From an uncultured Eubacteriales bacterium (GTDB taxonomy: Bacteria; Bacillota; Clostridia; Oscillospirales; CAG-272), in the NCBI GenBank assembly GCA_934385225.1, contig CAKRPQ010000044.1:1-14823 (forward strand): DNA of 14,823 nt. Direction: 5' to 3'. How positions within the stretch are numbered: position 1 is the first letter of the stretch; every line of letters begins with the position of its first letter. The notes beneath the pieces are model-generated. The model made no database searches, was not told the origin of the DNA, and saw only the letters and a list, made by a program, of their open reading frames with translations. The translations under genes were made by a program, and so were the position numbers. Shown one piece after another: positions 6,236 through 13,800 of this stretch.

Positions 6236-6239
6236 AAAA

Positions 6240-6278
6240 GGGGTGCAAAAAAACTTTAAATAAGTTTTTTTGCACCCC
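6240..6278. terminator. Strong bidirectional terminator-like hairpin
   Basis: GGGGTGCAAAAAAACTT (6240-6256) and its exact complement (6262-6278) form a 17-bp perfect stem with a 5-base loop. The stem contains A7/T7 tracts next to a GC-rich base, so both strands present U-rich RNA. It probably ends transcription from the remnant operon on the plus strand and may catch read-through from polA. Confidence 0.65.
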
Positions 6279-6292
6279 TTCGACATCGGTCT

Positions 6293-6403
6293 CGGCGGCA
6301 AAATGCCGCCGTTTTGCCGTGACATAAATCGTTTAACAAGTAGGTACAACAGCAAAAACGACCGAGATCGCGTCAAAAATGCCGGAATCCCGACCGGCAT
6401 TTT
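6293..6403. repeat. Two further GC-rich hairpins
   Basis: CGGCGGCA (6293-6300) pairs with TGCCGCCG (6304-6311) across three bases. AAAATGCCGG (6376-6385) pairs with CCGGCATTTT (6394-6403) across eight bases. Between them is about 65 bp without a gene. The second has flanking A and T runs, so it could also act as a weak terminator. Confidence 0.55.
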
Positions 6404-6404
6404 G

Positions 6405-6443
6405 AGTGGCTGCCCCAAAACATCGAGTTTGGGGGCAGCCACT
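6405..6443. terminator. Hairpin at the 3' end of polA, likely bidirectional terminator
   Basis: AGTGGCTGCCCC (6405-6416) pairs with GGGGCAGCCACT (6432-6443), a 12-bp stem extended by an AAA/TTT match after one bulged G. On the plus strand it is followed by TTAAATTTTTTT. On the minus strand it begins 24 bases after the polA stop. Confidence 0.6.
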
Positions 6444-6466
6444 TAAATTTTTTTACTTTCTTCACT

Positions 6467-8983
6467 TTATTTGCATTCGTACCAGTTTTTTCCGAACGAT
6501 GCCTTTGCGACGAGCTTTACGCCGTCAAGGTCGCAGGCGTTTTCCATGCAGGTTTCGAGAATTTTTGCCGCCTTGTCCGCGCAGTCCTCCGACGCTTCGA
6601 GAATCAGCTCGTCGTGGATTTGAAGTATCAATTTTGCGTCGATCCCGCTCTCTTTGAGCTTTTTCGACACGTCCGTCATCGCGAGTTTGATTATCTCGGC
6701 GGCAGTCCCCTGTATCGGGCTGTTCTTCGCGACGCGCTCGCCGAAATTTTTGAGCATTTTGTTCTGCCCCGCAAGTTCGGGAATGTATCTGCGTCTGCCG
6801 AAGTACGTCGTTGTGAAACCGTCGTCGTATGCCTTTTTTACCGTGCCTTCGAGGTATCCTTTTATCTTCGGAAAACTCTCAAAGTAGCTTTCGATATACC
6901 TTTTCGCCTCCGTACGGGTTATTCCGAGATCCTCCGAAAGCGAAAATTCGCCCATTCCGTAGACTATTCCGAAGTTTATCGCCTTTGCGCGCTTTCTCTG
7001 TTCGGGCGTTACGTCGCAGGCGGGAACGCCGAATACCTTTGATGCGGTTGAGGTGTGAATGTCGTCGCCGTTTCTGAACGCCGCGCGCATTGCCTCGTCG
7101 CCCGAAAGCGACGCAAGAACGCGAAGCTCTATCTGCGAGTAGTCGGCATCGACAAGTACGCAGTTTTCTCTTTCGGGAATGAAGAATTTGCGCAGTTCGC
7201 GCCCTTCCTCCGTTCTTATCGGAATGTTTTGGAGGTTCGGTTCGCTTGACGAAAGTCTGCCCGTGACCGTACCCGTCTGATTGAAGCTCGTGTGGATTTT
7301 TCCGTTTTCGTCCGCAACCTTTATAAGCCCTTCGACGTAAGTTCCTTTTAACTTTGCGAGTTTTCTGTAATCGAGAATGTCCTCTATTATCGGGTGCTTT
7401 CCGCGCAGTTTGCCGAGTATTTCGGCGTTTGTCGAATACTTTCCGCTTGAAGTTTTCTTTCCCGACGGAAGTTCGAGCCGCTCAAAAAGCACTTCTCCGA
7501 GCTGCGAGGGCGAGTTGATGTTGAATTCTGTTCCCGCCGAGAAATATATCCGCTTTTCAAGCTCCGAGAGCGTGAAATCGAGAGCTTTTCCGTATTCGGC
7601 AAGACCGCAAAGATCGACTTTGAAGCCTGTGATTTCCATATCGCATAGAACCGCCGCAAGCGGAAATTCGATTTTTTCGCACTTGTCGAGCGTTCCCTCG
7701 TTTTTGAGACGCGCGGAAAAAACTTTTTCAAGCTCCGAGATGACAAGAACCTCTTCGCCGTCCTTTATTTCGGATATTCCGAGGTATTCGAGTGCGAGAT
7801 GCGGCAGATCAAACCCGCTTGACGACGCGTTCGCAAAATATGCGGCGAGCATTGTGTCAAAAGCGCAGTCTCTGTAATGAATGCCTTTCTTTTCGAGCGT
7901 TTTGTAGAGATTTTTGCAGTCGTGCGTGATAATTTCGGCGGTGTTTTTCGCAAAGTAAGGCGCATAATCGCCGTCCGTTCTGTAAATCACCTTGCCGTCG
8001 TACAGAAACAGCACGTTTTCGCGTGCATAAACGCAGAGCCGCCCGCTTTTCGGCAATTCATCGGTTTTGACGTTTTTCACTTCGGCGCGCGGGAGCTTTG
8101 ACGTGTGTTCGCCGTCCTCTATGCCGAATCTTTTAATAAATGTAGAAAAACCGTATTCGCGGAAGAGTTCTCCGAGTTTTGCACGATCCGCACCCTTGTT
8201 TTCGAGATCCGAGAGCGTAATTCCGAGCGGAACTTCGGTGAATATGCGCGCGAGTGACTGCGACATATACGCACTGTCTTTTCCGTCTTCGAGCTTCTTT
8301 TTAAGCGACGCGGAAAGGGAAGAGCTTCCGAGATTTTCGTATATGCCGTCGAGCGAGCCGAACTCAGAGATGAGTTTGAGCGCGCCTTTTTCACCGATGC
8401 CGGGGACACCGGGAATGTTGTCGGACGAGTCGCCCATAAGTGCTTTCAAATCGACGAAAACAGTCGGCGAAACGCCGTATTTTTCTCTGAATTTTCCCGC
8501 GTCAAAGAGAGCTGTTTCGGCGTTGCCCGCGAGAAGAACGTTCACTCTGCCGTCCTCGGTTATAAGTTGCAGCGAGTCGCGGTCGCCCGTCAGAATGTAT
8601 GCCTCGGTGTCGCCCTCGTCGCAGGCTATGCGCGCAAGCGTGCCGAGAATGTCGTCTGCCTCGTACCCCTCTTTTTCGAGAACCGTAAAGCCCATCGCGC
8701 GGCACAGCTCCTTTGCGAGCGGGAGCTGAACGGCAAGCTCTTCGGGCATAGGTTTTCTGCCCGCTTTGTATGCGTCGTACATCTTGTGACGGAATGTCGG
8801 CGCTTTCAGATCGAACGCAACGGCGAGATAGTCGGGCGAAAGTGCTTCGACCTGCTTCATCAGAATATTGACCGTTCCGTAGAGCGCGTTTGTAGGCAGT
8901 CCTTTGCCGTTTGTGAGCATTCGTATGCCGTAATAGGCGCGGTTCAGTATGCTGTTTCCGTCGGTGACGAGAAGTTTTTTCAT
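6467..8983 (-). CDS. polA: DNA polymerase I (5' nuclease + polymerase; proofreading site degenerate)
   Basis: PolA (838 residues) fills gaps, removes RNA primers at Okazaki fragments and acts in repair. Residues 1 to about 290 are the 5' nuclease/FEN domain, with YEADDILGTLA (107-117), LTGDRDSLQL (131-140), ALMGDSSDNIPG (181-192) and the helix-hairpin-helix VPGIGEKGALKL. Residues about 310-440 are the 3'-5' exonuclease-like fold, but the Asp-x-Glu of Exo I is absent (CVYARENVLFLYDG) and only the late FDTMLAAY is kept, as in many Bacillota PolA. Residues 441-838 are the polymerase: motif A DYSQIELR (614-621), motif B RKRAKAINFGIVYG (663-676) and motif C QIHDE (788-792). All are intact. The start at 8983 is preceded by AAGGAAAGG. 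It lies 77 bp after the CapA-like gene on the same strand and may share its transcript. Confidence 0.98.
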   Translation of the reverse strand: MKKLLVTDGNSILNRAYYGIRMLTNGKGLPTNALYGTVNILMKQVEALSPDYLAVAFDLKAPTFRHKMYDAYKAGRKPMPEELAVQLPLAKELCRAMGFTVLEKEGYEADDILGTLARIACDEGDTEAYILTGDRDSLQLITEDGRVNVLLAGNAETALFDAGKFREKYGVSPTVFVDLKALMGDSSDNIPGVPGIGEKGALKLISEFGSLDGIYENLGSSSLSASLKKKLEDGKDSAYMSQSLARIFTEVPLGITLSDLENKGADRAKLGELFREYGFSTFIKRFGIEDGEHTSKLPRAEVKNVKTDELPKSGRLCVYARENVLFLYDGKVIYRTDGDYAPYFAKNTAEIITHDCKNLYKTLEKKGIHYRDCAFDTMLAAYFANASSSGFDLPHLALEYLGISEIKDGEEVLVISELEKVFSARLKNEGTLDKCEKIEFPLAAVLCDMEITGFKVDLCGLAEYGKALDFTLSELEKRIYFSAGTEFNINSPSQLGEVLFERLELPSGKKTSSGKYSTNAEILGKLRGKHPIIEDILDYRKLAKLKGTYVEGLIKVADENGKIHTSFNQTGTVTGRLSSSEPNLQNIPIRTEEGRELRKFFIPERENCVLVDADYSQIELRVLASLSGDEAMRAAFRNGDDIHTSTASKVFGVPACDVTPEQRKRAKAINFGIVYGMGEFSLSEDLGITRTEAKRYIESYFESFPKIKGYLEGTVKKAYDDGFTTTYFGRRRYIPELAGQNKMLKNFGERVAKNSPIQGTAAEIIKLAMTDVSKKLKESGIDAKLILQIHDELILEASEDCADKAAKILETCMENACDLDGVKLVAKASFGKNWYECK

Positions 8984-9060
8984 TTCGCGTTTTCCTTTCC
9001 TTAATTAAAGAAGGTTTGTATGAAAACGGGATCGCATCGACTGATCCGACCCCGCGAGAT

Positions 9061-10530
9061 TTATTCGGCTTTTGTGAGGAGACCGTCTTCTCCTAAGATT
9101 ATGCCCTCCGAAAGAGCACTTATTTTGTCGAGGATAGTTTTTCCGTCGTTCTCTGTTGCGAGCCTTACCACGGCACCGTCCTGTATGCAGGGGATAATGT
9201 ATATGTTCGGTGCGTCAGAGTATTCGAACGCGGGTCTGAATCCGCTTTTTTCGGTGTCTTTCGCTTCGCCCGACGTTTCACCTGCCAATGCCTCGTAGTC
9301 GATTTCGGTGTTTTTGAAATCAAGTTCAACCATTATCGCCTCGTGCCTGTCCGTCTCGTACCAGAACATACCGAGGTTGTAGATAACGGGTTTGCCCGCA
9401 TAGTATTCGATCTGCCTCATACCGTCCGCGCCGCAGCCGATGACTATATCTGCGCCCGCGTCGATGAACGAATGTGCAAGCGACTGATTTTTCGCGCTGC
9501 CATTATCGCCTCCGAAATCCGCATAAACTATAACGTAATCCGCGTTGTCTCTCGCCTCCGATACGGAGTTGACGACGGAAGCGGAGTTTACCATATATAC
9601 TACACCATCCGATGTTGCCGTCGCCTCGGGTGCGGAGAACTTTGTCTTTTCGCGCGACGCCGCGATATACGCAACCTTGCGTCCGCCCGCGATCAGATAG
9701 CGCGGCGATGTCGCGTCCGCCAGATTTTTGCCGCCGCCGATGTAGGAAATGCCGCTCTTTCCGAGTGCCGAAAGCGTGTCGGAAAGCCCCGATGACGCGC
9801 AGTCGTAAATGCGGTCGTTTGCGATGTTTACAATATCTATGCCGAGCATACCGAGGATCTCGGTGTCCTCGGGCTTTGCGGCGTGCGCGTAATTCTGACC
9901 TTTCAATCTCTCTTTTGTCGCCGTTATCGGGCTTTCAAGACTTACGCAGAACATATCCGAGCCTATCATTTTCTCGGCGATCTCCGCCGAAAAAGCCGAT
10001 TCGAGCAGGGTCGAACGCTTATCCGTAAATACGTTTATCGGTGACCAGTTCCATACGGAGTCGAGGCTTACGTCGCCCGCGAACGTGAGTGAGAGACGGT
10101 TTCCCGTTTCCTTTACGGTTTCGTTTTCTTCGTACAAGGCGTCATCACCCGCGCCCGAAAGGTCGTAGAGGGCAAAAACGGACTGTCCGCATATTTCTTT
10201 CCACATTTCGTCGGAATATTCGTTCTCCGCAAGGTAGTTCACGATGTCGTCGTAAACGTTTTCGCCGAGCGTTCCGCAATATTCGACAAAAGCGCTGTCG
10301 ATAATGACGGCGGATTTCGGAGTACCGAGTGCTTCAAGAGCGTCGTCGAGCGTCTTCGGTGCTTCTTCGACTCTCTTTAAGGGACTTGTGTCAAGCGTTT
10401 CAAAGCCTTTTACAATAGAATTGTTGTAATTTGAAACGGCGAACCTGTAAAAAACAGCAATAAGCAGGACAAGGACGACCGTCCCGACAATTTTAATAAT
10501 GGGACGCGCGAAAATCCGTCTTTTGTTCAT
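9061..10530 (-). CDS. Membrane-anchored CapA-family-like protein with degenerate active-site motifs
   Basis: The protein has 489 residues, with GGAGG 8 bases before the ATG at 10530. Residues about 10-28 form one membrane anchor (IIKIVGTVVLVLLIAVFY) after a basic N-terminus, so the rest is probably outside the cell. Residues 146 to about 405 match the CapA / poly-gamma-glutamate synthesis domain (PF09587): LTFAGDVSLDS (148-158), CVSLESPI (195-202), IDIVNIANDRIYD (231-243), GISYIGGG, AGADIVIGCGADGMRQIEYY (358-377), VIYNLGMFWY. Active members usually have ANNH, HWG and GHHPH; here these read ANDR, YADFG and GCGADG, and GNF reads GMF. The metal-binding histidines are therefore missing. Residues about 45-145 and 406-489 are lineage-specific regions with no family I recognise. 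It could be a binding or structural relative rather than an enzyme. The gene has its own consensus promoter. Confidence 0.85.
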   Translation of the reverse strand: MNKRRIFARPIIKIVGTVVLVLLIAVFYRFAVSNYNNSIVKGFETLDTSPLKRVEEAPKTLDDALEALGTPKSAVIIDSAFVEYCGTLGENVYDDIVNYLAENEYSDEMWKEICGQSVFALYDLSGAGDDALYEENETVKETGNRLSLTFAGDVSLDSVWNWSPINVFTDKRSTLLESAFSAEIAEKMIGSDMFCVSLESPITATKERLKGQNYAHAAKPEDTEILGMLGIDIVNIANDRIYDCASSGLSDTLSALGKSGISYIGGGKNLADATSPRYLIAGGRKVAYIAASREKTKFSAPEATATSDGVVYMVNSASVVNSVSEARDNADYVIVYADFGGDNGSAKNQSLAHSFIDAGADIVIGCGADGMRQIEYYAGKPVIYNLGMFWYETDRHEAIMVELDFKNTEIDYEALAGETSGEAKDTEKSGFRPAFEYSDAPNIYIIPCIQDGAVVRLATENDGKTILDKISALSEGIILGEDGLLTKAE

Positions 10531-10583
10531 ATATTTAATACCTCCGATGTGAGCGAAACTCGACGTAATAATACAATCGGTTT

Positions 10584-10612
10584 ATTATACCATTCATTTT
10601 CCCCGATGTCAA
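10584..10612 (-). promoter_or_regulatory. Consensus promoter of the CapA-like gene (and possibly polA)
   Basis: On the minus strand TTGACA (plus-strand 10607-10612), 17 bases, TATAAT (10584-10589). The leader to the ATG at 10530 is about 47 bases. No other convincing promoter is seen between this gene and polA, so the two may be co-transcribed. Confidence 0.8.
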
Positions 10613-10618
10613 CAGTCA

Positions 10619-10639
10619 TTTTGCGTTCCGTACGCAAAA
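10619..10639. promoter_or_regulatory. Inverted repeat next to the CapA-like promoter, candidate operator
   Basis: TTTTGCGT (10619-10626) and ACGCAAAA (10632-10639) are perfect arms around TCCGT. The site ends 6 bp upstream of the -35 of the CapA-like promoter and about 100 bp from the opposing dockerin-protein promoter. No regulator is encoded nearby. The rest of the divergent region 10531-10843 (313 bp) holds only the two promoters and leaders described here. Confidence 0.35.
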
Positions 10640-10741
10640 AATGCCGTAAAAAGGGAACGTTTGGGCAAAATCAACAAAAAAACGTGTTCATTTTTATGCA
10701 AAAAAACAAAGCCTGTAACGCCGTTTATTGGTGAAAATGAC

Positions 10742-10770
10742 TTGACTTTTTGGTAAAAATGGAGTATAAT
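10742..10770 (+). promoter_or_regulatory. Promoter of the dockerin-protein gene
   Basis: TTGACT (10742-10747), 17 bases, TATAAT (10765-10770). The start would be near 10777, leaving a leader of about 67 bases with AAAGGA ahead of the ATG at 10844. The near-perfect match suggests strong expression. Confidence 0.8.
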
Positions 10771-10786
10771 TAATCTTGTCAAAAAG

Positions 10787-10822
10787 TATTTTTGGCGCAA
10801 GACGCTTAAAAATAAATTTTTT
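10787..10822 (+). promoter_or_regulatory. Leader hairpin with T-run in the dockerin-protein 5' UTR
   Basis: TATTTTT (10787-10793) pairs with AAAAATA (10808-10814), and inside it GCG (10795-10797) pairs with CGC (10803-10805) around a CAAGA loop. Six T residues follow at 10817-10822. The fold starts about 10 bases from the predicted transcript start. It may protect the 5' end of the mRNA or act as a weak attenuator. Confidence 0.35.
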
Positions 10823-10843
10823 CAATGTGAAAGGAACAAAGCA

Positions 10844-13800
10844 ATGAAAAACAGAAAGATTTTCCTTGCCCTTGCTTCGGTACTGCTTCTCGCGGTTATT
10901 TTTGCGGTAGCGGCAATGGCGGAAACGCAGAGCGGTCAGGTTGCCCCCGAAGCGCTCGGCGACACACTTACATGGACGCTTGATACCGAAACGGGCGAGC
11001 TCCTTGTTGAGGGCACGGCGACCGAAATAAAGTTCGATAAGAACGAAAAAGGCGGCGTAAACTGGAACAATATGGGTGTTGTTCCGTGGTATGCTCACGG
11101 AAACAGCATAAAGTCTGTAAAGGTTACCGCTCCGATAACGAAGGTGAGCCAGTATTCGTTCGCTTACCTCAGAAATGTTGAAAAGGTCGTTCTTCCGACC
11201 ACTCTCGTAAACTGGGACGGCGGATATAACTACTTCGGAGGCTGTTCCAAGCTCCACAGCGTTGTGTTCGGCACGGAGTACGGCGAGGATAACGTTATCG
11301 ACCTTACGAATCTTACCGCTTGTACGGCAGGCGGAAACCAGACATTCGAAGCGTCGGGCGAAAATAAGACTCTTACCGTTCTCACGCCTAAAAACGGTGT
11401 TCCCGTTGTAAAGGCTGACAAGTTCTTCGGAAAAGCCGCAAAGGTTACGGTTTATGTGACCGAGGGCAGCGAAATGGAGAAGATTGTTGACCAGCTTATT
11501 GAGAAAGCAGACGGCAGCAGCATTTGTGCTAACATCGAAAAGGTTTACTACGAACTTGACTGGGCACCCGTTGACACAACAGAGGGTACGACAAGCACGC
11601 TCGTATGGGCTCTTGACGGCGACACGCTTATAATAAAGGGCGATGACGAGAAACTTGTGTTCTCCACAATGCCGAACTGGGGCAAAGACTGGGCGATTGA
11701 TACCAGCGGAGAACCCTGGAACGACAGCAAGAACGTGATAAAGAATATCGTTTTCCGGACACCCAATCTTAAAGCAATTCCGTCGCTTACATTCGCTAAG
11801 TATGCGGCACTTGAAAATATTACAATTCCCGCAAGTGTGACGACTCTCGGAAACGGTATTTTCCATTCCGATAAGAAGCTTAAATCCATTACCGTTGACG
11901 GAAATGATGTTGTCGAAGGCGTTATCGACCTCCGTAATATCACAAGTTGCGCCGGAGAGCTTCTCGAACAGGCTCTTGCAGGCATTGACTACAAGATTTA
12001 CACAAAGGACAGCGCAAGCGCAGCGTCGGTAACGGACAGCACTCTTAAAGGCTCGTGCGGCGCAACGTCTGTTGAGTTTTTTGTAACAAAGAATTCGACA
12101 AACGAAACAAACGCACTCAAAATAAAGGAAGCCGGCATTTGCAAGAATGTAACCGTTACTTATTACGAGAGCGAAGTCGATCCCGATCCGATTCAGGAGA
12201 CAAAGACGGCTGAAGCTCCCTACGGCACACCTGTTCTCGACGGTAAGATCGACGAGATCTGGGATACGGCAAAGGCAATCAACTTCCCGTGGGATCGCCA
12301 GAACTGCACGAGAGACAATCTCGCAAAGGAAATGGTATATGCTGATCCCGCAAAGGCACCTTACGCAAAGATGCTTTGGGACGAGGAGAACCTCTATGTT
12401 CTCGCAGTCGTCTATGATGATACCCTTAATGTAGACACTTCCATACCGCTCTATAACCGCGACGGTGTTGAGATCTACGTTGACGAAACAAATCAGAAAG
12501 CACTCACAAAGGCTGAGGCTACTGCTTACCATCAGCTTCAGGTCGCTCTTGACGGAAGCGATGTAGCTCTTGACGGTGCTACGGCAGAGGTCAAGGCAGG
12601 CAAGCTCGACAGCAATACATACGTTATTGAGGTCAAGTACACATTTAAGAACGCTACTCCGAAAGAGGGTGCTGTTCTCGGTTTTGACGTTTCCGTAAAC
12701 TGCAACGAAACGGGCGCAAACGCTCGCGCACATTGCCTCTCCTGGAACGACAGAACAAACGAGACATACAAAGCTCCCTGCTTCACGGGTAACCTTAAAC
12801 TCATAGCAGCACAGTCTGCTGTCCAGGAAACAAAGACTGCCGAGGCTGAATACGGTACACCTACGATCGACGGTACTATCGATGAAATCTGGGGCACCGC
12901 AAAGGCAATCGACTTCCCGTGGGATCGCCAGAACTGCACGAGAGACAATCTCGCAAAGGCAATGGTATATGCTGATCCCGCAAAGGCACCTTACGCAAAG
13001 ATGCTCTGGGACGAGAACAACCTCTACGTTCTCGCAGTAGTTTACGACGATAATCTTAATGTAGATAAGTCGATAGCAAACTACAACCGTGACGGTGTTG
13101 AAATCTACATCGACGAAAAGAATCAGAAGGCTGAAACAATAGCCGAAACCGAAGTTTACCGCCAGCTCCGCGTCATTCTTGACGGCAGTGAGGTAAATAA
13201 GGACAATGCTACCGTTGAAGCCGCAACAGGCAAGCTCGGCGATAACGTATATGTTGTTGAAGTTAAGTACACATTCTCGAAGATAACTCCCGAAAAGGAT
13301 ACCGTTATCGGCTTTGACGTTTCGATAAACTGCAATGAGACGGGCGAAAACGTTCGCGCACATTCGCTCTCCTGGAACGACAGAACCAACGAAACATGGA
13401 AATCTCCTTGCTTTGTCGGTAACCTCAAACTCACAAAGACAGAGACAATCGATCCGGAACCGAAGCCTGAACCCGATCCCGAACCCGAGGACGAGATAGT
13501 AGTCGGCACGATTGTTTCCCAGTATGTAAACAATAAGTGGGAATACAACAAGGCTACAAAGGTTATTACGATCACTCCTACAAAGGCAGGCTGGAACGAG
13601 ACAGGTACATGGAAGAATGTCAAGTCCGAAGACCCCGATGTAAACTGGGCACTTATCATTAAGGAAGCTACCGAAATCGTTGTTAAGAACGAAGTCAGCG
13701 ATAACTTCTATATCGGTAAGATTACAGACAATGCATTTAACGGAGCATCGAATCTTGTAAAGATAACCGTTCCCTCTTCTTGCAGCCAAGTCAATTACAG

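Noticed and set aside
5655..6275. A 206-codon minus-strand frame over the binding-protein remnant
   Set aside because: No recognisable domain; the plus strand carries clear solute-binding-protein sequence in two frames, explained by one frameshift.
6195..6443. Possible CRISPR array in the hairpin cluster
   Set aside because: The hairpins differ from each other in sequence and spacing; no repeated unit with unique spacers exists and no cas gene is nearby.
8984..9060. Terminator between the CapA-like gene and polA
   Set aside because: Only a 5-bp GGATC/GATCC stem with a short T-run is present. It is too weak to claim, and co-transcription of the two genes remains possible.
10694..13789. A 1031-codon open frame on the minus strand opposite the dockerin-protein gene
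   Set aside because: Its translation is Cys-, Val- and Arg-rich with repeats that mirror the CBM9 duplication on the other strand. It also crosses the promoter and leader of the plus-strand gene. It is a by-product of codon choice in the real gene, which has a signal peptide and recognisable domains.
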